Shown piece after piece: positions 48,873 to 61,340 of a DNA stretch of 64,000 nucleotides; position 1 is the stretch's first letter, and every line of letters starts with the position of its first letter. The DNA comes from Rhizophagus irregularis (taxonomy: Eukaryota; Glomeromycota; Glomeromycetes; Glomerales; Glomeraceae). The notes under the pieces are model-generated. The model saw only the letters and a program-made list of their open reading frames with translations, ran no database searches and was not told the DNA's origin. The stretch lies in NCBI RefSeq assembly GCF_026210795.1, contig NC_089444.1:186001-250000 (forward strand), read 5' to 3'. The translations under genes were made by a program, and so were the position numbers.

Positions 48873-49126
48873 TCAGAATGGTGAACTGTTATGATTGACA
48901 TAGGGTTCATGTGCTTGTAGTACATACCATGTGTTACTGGCTAAGTGGTCATCTGCTTTGTGCACAAAGTTGTAGCTACAATGATGCCACATAGGTGATC
49001 CCCAAGCTAATTCATATGAAGGCCGGTCCGGTAGTTGCGCTTCATCGTAGTGGTCCAGTAATGAGAAAAGACTTACAGATTCGTCTCCTTTTTCATTTTG
49101 CATCACAAGCGATTTTAACGATACTA
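48873..49126 (-). pseudogene. Unknown ORF truncated by a foldback transposon
   Basis: The frame reads VSLKSLVMQNEKGDESVSLF, LLDHYDEAQLPDRPSYELAW and PMWHHCSYNFVHKADDHL, ending NHNSSPF. The apparent start MSGYFWQVG lies in the terminal repeat of the inserted element (49127-50009), so it is not the real one. Across the insertion, with one TA removed, the frame continues upstream as LFKERLFDI at 50012-50038, directly before a second MITE. The sequence is coding-like but the family is unknown. Confidence 0.5.
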
Positions 49127-50009
49127 CACCCACCTGCCAAAAGTATCCGGACACCTCTAAAAAATGACCATTAAATCACATTATTTTGACGTCCAGTGAT
49201 CAGAATTTAATGATTTATGATTCATTGGATTCGTTTAATTGAGACGCATCTAACTGCAGTATTTTCAAGTCTGTAAGTTCAATAGATCAGAAGTTATTGC
49301 GGAATGTCTAAAAATAGTAAAATGCAAATAACTTTTGATCCATCAATTCTAGAGACATGAAAATAATAGATACCATGTATCTTAACAAGACAAATCTAAT
49401 GAATCATATTTCATCTTTCTAAGTTCAATAGAGAAGAAAACGTTTTGAAATTTGTATATGTCAAATTTTTAAAAGTGAAAAATGAATTATTTGCATTCTA
49501 CTGTTGAGAATAACATCTGATCCATCAAATTTAGAGACATAAAAACACTGCAATTAGATGCATCTTGATAATATGAATTCATTGAATCATAAATAATTAA
49601 ATTCTGTTCACTGGTTATTTAAATAATGTGATTTAACTTTATGAAGTAATTCATTTTTTATCTTTAAAACTTTAGCAAATACAAATTTCACAACGTTTTC
49701 TTCCCTATTAAACTTAGAATGATGAAATATGATTCATTAGATTTATCTTGTTAAGGTACATTGTATCTATTATTTTCATGTCTCTATAATTGATGGATCA
49801 AAAGTTATTTGCATTTTACTGTTTTTAGACATTCAGCAATAACTTCTGATCTATTGAACTTACAGACTTGAAAATACAGCGGTTAGATGCGTCTCAATAA
49901 GACGAATCCAATGAATCATAAATCGTTAAATTCTGATCACTGGACGTCGAAATAATGTGATTTAATGGTCAATTTTTAGAAGTGTCCGGATACTTTTGGC
50001 AGGTGGGTG
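49127..50009. mobile_element. Foldback Tc1-like MITE, 883 bp, nearly a complete palindrome
   Basis: Ends CACCCACCTGCCAAAAGTAT and inverse, flanked by TA (49125-49126 and 50010-50011). The two halves (about 49127-49567 and 49570-50009) are inverted copies over almost their full length, including blocks such as AATAACTTTTGATCCATCAA and TAATGAATCATATTTCATC, with few differences. A fully paired hairpin would form. No coding frame. Confidence 0.82.
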
Positions 50010-50038
50010 TATATCGAACAATCTTTCTTTAAATAGTA

Positions 50039-50500
50039 TTATTGCCGTTTTCAGAAATGTTGACAATCTGAAATTTTGACCATTTTATACCGAACACACC
50101 GAACACACCGTGAACACATACAAAAAATTATGCAAACTTGAAGTATTCATGCATAACTTTATATAAAAACTATTTTTGTCACTTTTTAGATATGAATAAA
50201 ATTGAAAATATGAAAATTTGTACCGAACACACACCGAACACAAACGAACACACCGAACACACCGAACATTGGCAAATACAAGCAAATACAAGTGAATACA
50301 TATATGCAAATAATATAATTTTTATACATTTTTTTATGCACACTACCTAAAAATATATTACTAAAGTTTTAATTTTGCTTTTTTTAAAGGAAAATTTGTT
50401 TTTTTTTAATTTTAATTGCTGTGTTTGGTGTGTGTTCGGTGTGTTCGATTTATAGAAATGATCGACATTCTAATGTCAACATTTCTGAAAACGGCAATAA
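50039..50500. mobile_element. MITE with ACCGAACAC repeats, about 460 bp
   Basis: Inverted ends TTATTGCCGTTTTCAGAAAT (followed by GTTGACA) at the left and its inverse at 50475-50500. Just inside both ends are short tandem ACCGAACAC units (50088-50115 and 50222-50265; inverse at 50420-50450). Short ORFs here are translations of those repeats. The target-site duplication is unclear. Confidence 0.7.
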
Positions 50501-51074
50501 ATCTACACTGTGCTTATGGAAGTGGCACATATCCCTATATCATGCCACTTACTTAGTTTGTTGTTATTGAATACTACCGTAGATCCTATGATGGCCACAC
50601 AGGTGTCCTGAGGTTCCCTGCTTAGGCATAATTAAAGGGTGGTAAACCTCATATGGTATGAGGTGATAGTGACTAAAAATTTTGTAAATTTTGTAGGGCA
50701 TGATTTTTTCTTTAAATAAGTGTCTTAACGTTGGCACCAGGTGGAATTCTTACTTATTATACAATGACTAATAATTAGGGTAATTCTGAAGGGCAGATGA
50801 AGATATGAACTGGGATATAGATTTTTACTCCCATAGACAAGTAGAACTTTTCAATTATAGAGTTTTTAATGTAAAAATCACAATTGAGATATATAGAATG
50901 TCTGATACCTCCTAGAATTATTAAGATAATTTGCAAAGTGTAGTATTATAATTAATAATCATTATTCGTCTTTTGCTCCAATGACGAGCCTTTTAAGTGT
51001 ATCAAATTAATAGGTTTGAAAAGTAATTGAAAAAGTTTTATAAAATCATGTGTAATGTTTAAAAATTTTTACTT
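50501..51074. other. Spacer, no gene supported
   Basis: AT-rich sequence between the MITE and the degraded kinase. The N-lobe of that kinase might have been here, but no motif is recognisable. Confidence 0.4.
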
Positions 51075-51660
51075 CTAGTGAACCATGTGAACTGATAGAT
51101 GGTTCATAGATATGGATTATGTGGAGAAGTTGGTAATACTGATGAAAAAAATATTTATAGAGTTATGCCTTAAATATCTTCTGAAATGTTAAGAGGAAGG
51201 GTAGATATATATGGTTTTGGATGGTTATCAGTTATGTGTTCTGTAGCAACTGGAGACTACCTTTTTCTGATCGTGCAAATGACCAATATTTAGCATTAAA
51301 TATTCAGTGTGTAATAGAAATAGGCTTGAATTAGAAGCGCCAAAACGTTGCATTGATTTAATGAAAAGGTGTTGGATTCAAATCCAGATAATAAACCAGA
51401 TGCAATTGAATAGAAGAAATATTTAATTATTCAAATCAATTTAATAAACTATTAAAAAAGAATCCACAGCATTATGAAATTGAAAACAATTCAAGAATAT
51501 AGAAAATTACTTTTGAGAAAAATAAACAAATAATTACTCATCCGCAATTACAAAAGACCATCATCTTCGTTCTGAATGTATTGAGTATGAAATTGCTGAT
51601 TGAGTCAAATTGATCTTGATTTTACAGAATTAAAATTATCGTCAATATGATAACAGTACC
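51075..51660 (+). pseudogene. Protein kinase C-lobe remnant
   Basis: Short frames on the plus strand read GLCGEVGNTDEKNIYRVMP then a stop, SSEMLRGRVDIYGFGWLS (APEVLRG and DIYSFG regions of the family), VATGDYLF, and RCIDLMKRCW in another frame, then a Lys/Asn tail (HYEIENNSR). Many stops and shifts are present. It is much older than tandem copy C and comes from a different subgroup, judging from CGEVGN and the tail. Confidence 0.62.
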
Positions 51661-52943
51661 GAAAGTTTCATGTGTATATAATATGTAATTTATCACATTA
51701 AAAATTATTGCAAGTTCTTTAAATTTTCAAGTAAATTTACGATATAAAATTTTAAATAAATCAAATAAGTTATAATATATATAGTTTATTCTGATATACA
51801 AGTTTAATTATGGAATAAAAATTAATTTCGTTAACAAAAAAAAAAAAGGTTTACTATGGAATATGTGCGTCAGGTATCAATCTATCACAATAATAAAGAG
51901 TTTTTTGAGATTTACTCAGCTTTTTAAATATCTAAAGCGATATTAAACTAAATTATAATTAGAACGAACGCGAGATTCTTTCCGCCAAATTAAAATGAAC
52001 AACTTTGAGAATAAACTTGTCCAAGAAAGATTTAATAAGTGAAATATATAATTTATATCTCGTAAATAATACTATAATGGCATGATCTTATTGAAATGGA
52101 TTTTTTTTTTTACTATATATAAATAGTTATTATTTAGTATTTGTATTTTTCTACAGAAAATATATCTACAATTTCTTTAATTTGTTTTTCATAGTATATA
52201 AAACTAAGATTTTATCAAAAATTGTCCCATGCAAATTAAGGATGGAAGTCAGTTCCTCGGTTGTAATTCGGTTCCACATCGGCTCTAATAAATAAAAAAA
52301 TGAGGTACGTGCAAGACACAAGTAGAGCATGTGATGATGATCAATCAAAAACATTTTGATTGGCCTTCAAATGATAGTTGGTGTGTGTGACTCAATTTGA
52401 GTCGGTTATTGAAGTCAGTTCGAATCGGTTCGAAGTTCAGAACGGTTTTTATGATTAAAAGTAATTTTAAGCCCAAGAGATCCAGAATCTTTTAAATTTA
52501 AGATCGGGTTCCAGAATCGACTCGAGTCGACTCGTTTTGAACCGACCATCCCTAATGCAAATGGTGGACGAAATCAAGAGTATTAGATGCACAGTAGCCA
52601 TCCGTCAATCCGCTGATTGGAACTCTAATTCAAATGAAACTGCGTAACTTGAGTCAAATTCGCACTTGATCGATAATGTTGATGGCCAAAATTATAATCA
52701 ATTTTAGCCCGCACTACGGCTTTGACCCGAGTTCTTGCCCGAGTTCAAGATCTAGAAAAGTTAGAATCCTTTATTGTAAATTGGAAACTTTTCTGGGATC
52801 ACCGATAAACGCAATACCACATCAAGCATAGGAATATTTAAGTACTTTTTTTTATTAAAATAATATACCATTCGTTTTAGAAACTTATTTATTTAAAATG
52901 TATGAGAAGAAATACAAATAAAAAGAAAAAAAATTTTACGAAA
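51661..52943. repeat. Intergenic, partly duplicated at 55.8-56.4 kb
   Basis: Blocks at 51925-52045 (AAAGCGATATTAAACTAAAT) and 52735-52800 (TTTATTGTAAATTGGAAA) recur in the same order at 55796-55900 and 56195-56375. The ubiquitin/ART gene lies between the two copies. No gene is supported within. Confidence 0.6.
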
Positions 52944-54058
52944 CTAATTATCTTTCTTGATACAAATACCATAAGGACGTAAATATATTCCATCAGGCGA
53001 AATCCAATATTCACCAACTCTGGTTTCTTCTTTTGAAACTCTAACTAAATTGGTTTGATTAATTCTATTTTGGAATACAACTTGATACCTATCCCCTTCA
53101 TGAGTAAATTTAGCAGCATACTTAGAAGCGACATCAATATCTGGAGTAGAATAAATTCCATGTCCGAATGCGAATCTTTTACTCTTACATAAGAGATACC
53201 CATCTTCGGCAATTGATTTACAGTTATGACTGGCAGTCCCATGATAAGAGACTAATAATTATAAAATATATTTAAATTATTGTAAAAAAAAAAAAAAATT
53301 CAATAAACATTAAGAATAGATAAATAGATACCTGGCCACTCGTTATGTACTGAATCCGTTAATAATTTTCTATCGCCACGGACACCAAGCCAAATGTTAT
53401 TTTCATATTTATCAAGAACATTGAGAGCCACTCTTTTCCAACCGCAAGGTCGTTTGTACTCAAAATTTCCTCGCATAAAAGCTTTTCCATTATCATTTAC
53501 ATTTGTAAAATCATAATCAAATCTTGGAGCAAGTTGATCAGGTTGAATATATAAAGCCGTAGTACTACTAGGTCCACCACCAGTAAGTCTCAATACCAGA
53601 TGTATTGTGGAATGTTTTTTTATCTTGTAATCCGATAACGTACGGCCATCTTCAAGTAACATACCAGCAAAAACTAATCTTTGTTGATCTGGAGGTATCC
53701 CTTCTTTATCCTGAATTTTTTCTTTTAGGTTATAAATTGTATCACTAAAATTTAATTCTAGTGTTATAGTTTTACCAGTTAATGTATTAACGAATATTTG
53801 ACCACTCCCGAAACTTTTAAGGGGTGTAAACACTTGATGACGTATTTTAAGTTCTTTAGGAGGATGATATACTTCAGGTCCTTTAGAAGATAATGTTGGT
53901 ACTTTACCGCCAACCAAATGAGATTGATGAAGTGATTTTTGGTCCAATACTGAATATGAAATATTATCACCAATTTTTTTTCCAACATAATCATCATAAG
54001 TAATAATTGTATTATTCGTAACAGCGCTCAATGCTGCGGCCAAAAGTGAATTCGACAT
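52944..54058 (-). CDS. Ubiquitin-like domain fused to ADP-ribosyltransferase-like domain
   Basis: Two exons, 54058-53332 and 53251-52944, join in phase to give 344 residues. Residues about 85-160 are clearly ubiquitin ([40 protein letters not shown]), ending LRLTGGG. A conserved linker follows ([45 protein letters not shown]). The C-terminus has an ART/PARP-like core: VSYHGT with a candidate His, [18 protein letters not shown] with a candidate Tyr, then [10 protein letters not shown]. The ART call rests on HGT and GIYST spacing; a third catalytic Glu is not obvious. Versus canonical ubiquitin, positions K6 and K48 are replaced (Asn, Met), while K11, K27, K29, K33 and K63 are present; Arg74 is Thr. 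Function may be ubiquitin-linked modification, but is unknown. A broken paralogue lies at the right edge. Confidence 0.85.
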
Positions 54059-56497
54059 TTTTATCTAATATTACGGAAAAAAAAATAAAAAAAAAAATAT
54101 TTTTTTCCTTTTCACAACAATTTACTTCTTACTTAAATATAAACAAATAATTTTTTCCAAATTCACACGAAAAACAAAGTTTTTAAACTTTTTTAGATTT
54201 CCTTTCCACACAATTTCACACGATGATAGTACAAATACAAGGCCGTGTATCATTGATTTATAGATAGAGATCATATGATACACAACATGCATAAACTCAA
54301 AAAAAAATTTAACTACATTTAGTTTAGGATTTATGAATCGGCTTAGTGTTAAGACATACAACCTGTAGATTGACCATTTTGGAAATTTATAAAAACGAAG
54401 TTTCTTATTATTTGAAACACATATTTTGTTTAAAGATTATGTCACTTAATTTACGTCAATGTGAGCTCATTTTCAACATTCCAACGTTTACAATATCGAT
54501 TTTATCTCGACCTTGTCGATCTTAATTTGAATTCTTTATATCGTTATTGTCAAATAAATTTAAATTTTTAACGATATAATATATTTTTTTTTAAAAAAAA
54601 AATAAGGGAAAATAATTATTTGTTACGATTATATACGAATAAAATAAATATAAATCTTGTAAAATTTAAAACAAAAGTGAACTGAGAAAAAATTTAATAT
54701 TTAAATTTTTCGTGTTGAACTCTACTTTTTTAATATTATCCATTGCAGAAAACATGTACAATAAAAGTTTTATATGAAAAGAAAAAGAATACTCATTATT
54801 TTCTAATGTAATCAAATAAAATTCATGGTTTGACTTTTTTTTAAAAAAAGTTAATGTGTGAGATACCTGTTCGTTATGAATATTGTAATTCATTATTAAT
54901 TATTCCTAACTCAAATATAAAGAGTGAGTTTGATTAAAAAATTAACAAACAATCTTAGTAGAAAAAATAATCTATTTTTTTTAAGATTTCTTCAAAGTTT
55001 ATAATATGGGTCATTAATTATTTTTCTTATTGATAAAATTGAAAGGTGGGAATGAGATCATTAGTATTTGATAATCCAAATCATTTAAAAAAAAAGGAGG
55101 CGAAGAAATGTATTTTATATCTATTAGAATTCATACAAAGTATAAACTACAGATACATTATAAAATACATTGAATAGAATCCAAAATTGTCATAAGATCT
55201 CCAGAAGACCGTCTACCGTCCATTTACATAATGTAAGAAAGAAGAAATGTAGTAAATGGAACATTCAATAATGTTTTTGATGATCAAAATCTATTTTTAG
55301 TTCGATGGAAGTGCCGGGTACCAGAATGCAAGAAATGTCAGGTCGCTGATGAAGTTGTTATTCCGTTTTCATTACGTTTACGCTAAAATGAGAAGTTATG
55401 AAAGAGTTGCCGGTAAATGTCGTTTTTTTTCCGCGTAATTTGATATGATGCTTCAGCTTGTTAAACCTGAAAATTAGCCGCAAAAATGATAGCAATCATT
55501 AGTTACTGTAAATTTCGAGTCTTCAATTAAAAAATTTAATTTTCATTATGAAAAACTTTAAATTCTAATAAATAAAAAGTTTTTTTTTCATTGATTCACA
55601 AAATATTTTAATTATTAAATTTTAATCAAAATTCTTTATAAACTACAAAAAAAATTATTGATCATACTCACTCAGGTGATTCGCGTCAGGTATTCAACCT
55701 CTGACAGATTTTTAGGTGAGTTTTTGAAAAAACTTTCGAAAACAGTTTAAAGGTTTACTAACTTTTTTAATTTTGTTGGAATCTATCTCCAAATCTAAAG
55801 CGATATTAAACTAAATTATAATTAGAACGAACACAAGGTTCTTTCTACAAAAAATGTACTGTATAACTTCGAGAATAAACTTGTCAAGAAAGATTTAATA
55901 ATAAATGGTTATTATTTGTATTCTCTATAGAAAATATGTCCTCGGTTTCATATAAAACTTTAAAAGTTAAGCTTTTATCAAAAAAATCGTCCAATGCAAA
56001 TGTATATGATGAGGATTATTTGATCTAACACACTGTCCATTTTGGAAGTTCAAATGAGCTTGGACTCGCACTCGTATCCAATTCTTGACTCAGGTGCACG
56101 TGATCGATCATGAGGTGCGTACTGCGGGGTTGGCCAAAATTATAGTCAATTTTAGTCCGCACTATTCTTGACTCGTATTGCTCAAGTTGACTCGAGTCGA
56201 AGATCTAGAAAAAGACTTATTCCAGGGTTTACTAAATATTTAAAGCTTATGTGGACTAAATTAGAAAATTTGGATAATGTGTTATCAACATTACTTTCAG
56301 AAAAGGTAGAGTTCTTTATTGTAAATTGGAAAATCTCACATCACGAAAGCAACTCTCCATTATCATTTCTGGGATCACTGACATTGCTATGCCTAATGTT
56401 TTAACTTGTTAAATCACTAGATCTGAGTAATGAATGTATTTAAATTAACAAAACATAAAATGTAGTGAATCTAAATCTAACGTAGCTCGATGGCAAA
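54059..56497. other. Intergenic with the second copy of a duplicated block
   Basis: Promoter side of the ubiquitin/ART gene, then AT-rich sequence. From about 55770 to 56400 it repeats parts of 51.9-52.8 kb. The frame 56168-56404 (RFTKYLKLMWTKLENLDNV-like) is in this copy and looks like debris. No gene is supported. Confidence 0.5.
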
Positions 56498-57765
56498 TCT
56501 ATATCTATCTATATCTATATCTATAAAAAAATCCCTGTGCGCCCGTAACTGTTAGACTACCCCGCATAAAAAGGTGGATTTAAATTGGATCGTCCAGCAT
56601 CATGTGCCTGCGCCCTGTGCTACAGATTCTTATATAGGATTCAGAGTGGCGCATCATTTGCCATTTATTAGCTTAATTGGGCAGCCCTAATCCTAATACA
56701 ATTTTGAATTAAATGATTGGCGTAGGACAGATTTATAGCAACGAAATTAAACTAAACCAATAAAAAATTTGTTAAGGCTATAAAAATAATTTAATCGTAC
56801 AATGAATTCTTCACATATAAATCATTAGAAATCGTCATTGTTTTTTTTAAAAAAACAAATTTCAGTTTTTTGAATTTTCCCATATGACAAATTTTCTTTT
56901 TTTTTTAAAAAAAAATATTTTTCAGTTTTTTTGGATTTTCCCACATGACGAAAAAAAGATCCTTTTCTTTTAAAAAAATTTTACATTTTTAATTTTTAAT
57001 TTCATCATCACGAATTTGCCGATCATTTATTGACATTGTCACCTAAGAAAAGGTGACTATTTTATATAAATTCTACAGATCAACATTTACCGTTGAATTG
57101 TCCAGATAGGTACCTACAAAATAAAAAAAAGGCGGAACATCCCTGTTGCTGAAAAGCGACGTGAGACGATATTTCCTTTTTGGAAATAATGTAACCAAAA
57201 ATTTTCCTTAGGAATACTATTCATTTTTTGTTTTGTAATATAACTGACGAGTGGGAGAAAAGCTACACAATTACACAATTCAAAGGAGTCTTAACGTGAC
57301 ACCACATGATTGCAATGATTTCAAATAATAGATAAAGATAATACAACAATATAAAAAAAAAATATATATATATATAATAATATAGTATTTTAGGACAATA
57401 CTTATACTGAATTTTAATAAAATATTGTTAACACACAAATATGGTAAAAATATTGTCTGTATGAAATTCTTTTGTATGTTGTGATGTTTCAGCTCCTAAA
57501 AAGTGTAACTAAAAATTTAACGTATTGTAGATCAATTACTAATTGTTTTTTCAAACACGGAGACATGCGTAAATGCACACAATATTAAACATTTTTCAAT
57601 CCAAAAGTATGAAAAAGTATAAATTAGCAAAAAATTTTCTTAAGAAGACAAAAAATTAAAATTCAATCAAAAAAAAAAAAAAGAAAAAGAAAAAATACTT
57701 TGATAGTTTTTTTCGCATAATTCAAACTCTTAAAATCAATTAAATTCTTTAAATTTCCCAACAAA

Positions 57766-57867
57766 ATGAATCAAACTGAAGTTACCATTAAACTATCCAT
57801 TCCATCTATCGCAACTGCTGAAGCCACTGAAAAACCGGGTGAATCTGGTGGCTGTACAATTATGTAA
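57766..57867 (+). CDS. 33-residue ORF with C-terminal CaaX box (CTIM)
   Basis: ATG at 57766 in a favourable ACAAAATGAA context opens a 33-codon frame starting MNQTEVTIKLSIPSIATAEA and ending GESGGCTIM, then TAA. C-T-I-M is a valid CaaX motif, normally farnesylated because it ends in Met. AATAAA signals overlap and follow the stop (57866-57876), and a long pyrimidine-poor A-rich leader precedes the start. Short precursors with a terminal CaaX are known as fungal a-factor-type pheromones; small GTPases and G-gamma subunits also end this way but are longer. No upstream exon was found, although a last exon of a longer gene cannot be excluded. It lies inside the candidate Helitron region. Confidence 0.4.
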   Translation: MNQTEVTIKLSIPSIATAEATEKPGESGGCTIM

Positions 57868-58855
57868 TAAAATAAAATTCTTTACATTTACGAATTTTAT
57901 CGTCAGATCTGATTGGAAATTAAACATTTATGTATTGTTAAATAATCATTTGTCTATAGTTTATCTATTTATTTGTAATAATACATTGTACATTTGTACT
58001 TTATATATATATATTTTGTTATTATTATATTATCAAATTACTTAATATTCGAATCACTATTACATATTTTGTCTTGTATTCTGTATTTAGGGACATGTTT
58101 TAAAACGATTTCGGTGTTTTAAAACATGTGTTAAAAAATGTTTTAAAACACTTCGATATTATAAGCTTAATGCTTTAAATCTTAAATTTAGGTTAAAAAA
58201 TCAATTTATATATAATAAAACGAAAACTGTTTTAGAACATGTTATTTTAAATTACGTGCCATACCTATCTGTATTTTATCGTTTGTGTATTCTAAAAATT
58301 ACAAAAATAAAATTCATTATTTAAAATGTTCTAAATTCTAATAATTTTGGCAAGTTTGAGGTTGCCTTAAAAGTTGTCTAAACCATAACTAATTTTCTAA
58401 TAGTGTACACAGAAAATTCTCTATGCTGATCACGTAATAAGAAAAAAAAATCTTTTTTGATGCAAATACACAATATTTATTAGGACCGGTTGATCATCTT
58501 TATAAGTAACGATAAATTAACATTTTTGTTAGAAGATATCATTTCTGTAAAAGATTTATCCGGAATTTCTATATTACGGAAAAATAACTAACAATCTATA
58601 CATTTTGAGGCTATAAATTCCGTGAATATAATACATTTACGGAAATAACAGAATAAAAATCACGGAATAAATTTATTATAGGGAATCCTATATTATTATT
58701 AAGATGTTAATGATAATTAAAAACTCTAAAATTAATTTTGAATTGCTGATCTGTATTCTTTATAGCTAAGACCCGCTTGATCAGCAAGTCATATTGTATG
58801 AAATTTTAATCGGATTATTAGACTGATTTATATTCATTTTTTTAAAAAAATTTTA

Positions 58856-59400
58856 TCTTTTCTTTCGAACCGAATTGAATTCTTTCAGTTCCCTTTTTTT
58901 TAATTTTCTTTTTTTTTCCTTGAATCGATCTTTTACTTTCAGTTCTTTCTTTTATTTAAATTTCCTCTTTTCTCTTTCGAACCTTTCTCCTTTTTCTTTT
59001 CCTTTTTTTTTAAAAAAAAAATTTTCTTTTTTTTCTTTTTCGGTTTGGTTTTTTTCCAACCCGAGAATTTCATTGGTTTTTTTTCCCAAACTGAAAAATT
59101 TTTTTTTATTGGTCTTTTATGACCATTTTTTTTATATTATTATTTTTTTCGGTCTTTTTTTTAGACCGAATTATTAATTTATTTTAAAATTTTAATTTTT
59201 TTTTCAGTCTTTTTGAACCAGATTTATTGTTCTTTTTTTTCAGAATTTTTTTCAGTACTTATTTTTTTTACGGATTCCTTTTTTTCTTTCCTTATCCTTT
59301 TTCTTTTCCCCCAAATTTTATTTTTCGCTTTTTTTTTCAATTTTCTTCATTGTTATTTTTTTTTCCCAAACCACATTCTTAAACCATTTAGATTTGGATC
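58856..59400. repeat. Pyrimidine tract on the plus strand
   Basis: Over about 540 bases the plus strand is nearly all T with scattered C (TTTTCTTT-type), interrupted by short CCGAA or GACCG units. Open frames here (for example 58875-59177, Phe/Ser-rich) follow from the composition and are not genes. Confidence 0.7.
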
Positions 59401-60099
59401 GGTGATCGGATTGACGCTGTGGCACTACGGTAATTGCCTTTTTCCCGATTCCTATTATTATTATTATTAGTAATAATATTTTCCCTAATTAATTTTTAGG
59501 CTCAATATAAATAGACTAACATGTAATTTACTTATTTATTTTTTGTAACAATAGATCGGTTTAGTAAATTCTATGGGAAATTGTTTTTTTCATGACAATA
59601 GATTGTTATAATTGGGGAAATTTTTTTTTCATAGCAATAGATTGTTATAATTGATTTTTGGGGGATTGTGAGATATTTTTTTGGGAGGATTGCTAACCGA
59701 TCACCGCCTGGGTTTTTTTCAAATATGTCACATGATGTACAAATTTATTAGTCGGCTGATGGCTGATTTTTTAACTTAACTATTTTGATCGGTTAAACTT
59801 AAAATTTTATTGCGAAGATATTTTTTAAAAAAAATTTTTTGCATATTTATTCAAAATAATCTTATTTAATGAAGTTTTATTTGCAAATATTAAAATTTAA
59901 GCCACACATTTACGATTTTAAAGAAAAAAATCACCGTATTTAAACAATAACAATAAATAAAAAGATAAATAAATTATAATGACCAAGGAGAAAGATTCTA
60001 ATAAAAAAAATGAAATAACAATGGAGTAATGGAAAGTAATAGAAGACGAAAGAGAAAAAAAGAGTAATGAGAAGTGATAGGAAACAAAAAGGAGAAATA

Positions 60100-61340
60100 G
60101 GACATGATGAGAGATGAAAAGTAGTGATGGGAAACAAAAAGAAGTGATGGGAGACGAAAAGGAGATGAGAAGATGAAGAGGAGTGATGGGAGACGTGTGT
60201 TATTATTACTCTCTTTATTACTCTCTTACTTGATGGGCAAGTATCATTCCCGCCGCAACGCGACGGGTTTACGCTTAGTAATATAATAAAAAAATACATG
60301 TCGATCTTCTAACGTTTAGATTAAGTCTGTATAAATAATCTTGAATTGTGTAGCATGATTCAGTGCCTGATTTAAACTTAAAAGTTAAGGCCATTTATTT
60401 GATCGGCAAACGACTAGATTTTTTTAACTTAGCTAATTTTTATCGGTTAAACAAAATTTTATTGCGAAGATATTTTTTAAAAATTTTTTTTTGCAAACAT
60501 ATTTATTCAAAATAATCTTATTAAATGAAATTTTTTAAAATCTAAGTCCCACATTTTCGATTTTAAAGAAAAAAATCACTGTATTTATTTTTAATAAAGT
60601 GATACAATAAAAAAAACAATAACAATAAATAAAAAAGATAAGTAAATGACAATGATCAAAAAGAAAGATACTAATAAAAAAAATGAAATAACAATGGAGT
60701 AATGGAAAGTAATAGAAGAAGAAAGGGAGTAAAAAAGAGTAATGAGAAGTGATAGGAAATAAAAAGGAAAAATAGGACATGATGGATGATGAAAAAGAGT
60801 GATGGGAGACGAAAAGGAGTAATGGGAAGATGAAGAGGAGTGATGGGAGACGAAAAGGAGTGATGGGAAGATGAAGAGGGGTTATGGGAGACTAAAAGGA
60901 GTGATTGTTGACGAAGAGAAGTGAAAAGGAGTGATGGGAGACGAAGAGGAGTGATGAGTAACGAAAAGAGTGATGGGAGACGAAAAGAAGTGATGGGAGA
61001 CGAAGAGGACGAAGAGGAGTGATGGGAGACAAAAAGGAGTGATTAGAGACAAAATGGAGTGATGAGGACGAAGAGGAGTGATGGGAGACGAAAAGGAATG
61101 ATGGGAGACGAAAAGGAGTGACGGGAGACGAAAAGGAGTGATGGAAGACGAAGAGGAGTGATGGGTGATGTAAAGGAGTGATGGATGACGAAGAGGAGTG
61201 ATGGGAGATAAAAAGGAGTGATTAGAGACAAAATGGAGTGATGAGGGACGAAGAGGAGTGATGTTGATGAAGAGGAGTGATGGGAGACGAAAAGGAATGA
61301 TAAAAGATAAAGAGGAGTGATGAGAGACGAAAAGGAGTAA
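60100..61340. repeat. Purine-rich minisatellite, unit about 20 bp
   Basis: Units like GATGGGAGACGAAAAGGAGT repeat many times from about 60780 to 61340, with a smaller block at 60100-60195. Variants exchange GACGAAGAGGAGTGATGG. Because the unit lacks stops on the minus strand in two frames, long His/Ser/Phe/Pro ORFs (60882-61517 and 61043-61534) appear; I treat them as by-products. Confidence 0.8.

Noticed and set aside
50085-50350. Cys/Val- and Thr/Glu-rich ORFs
   Set aside because: Translations of the ACCGAACAC repeats inside a MITE.
58090-58250. TGTTTTAAAAC inverted repeats as a possible MITE
   Set aside because: Repeats are short and AT-only; no defined ends or target duplication.
58875-59470. 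Phe/Ser-rich ORFs on the plus strand
   Set aside because: They follow from the T-rich composition of the pyrimidine tract; no coding signature.
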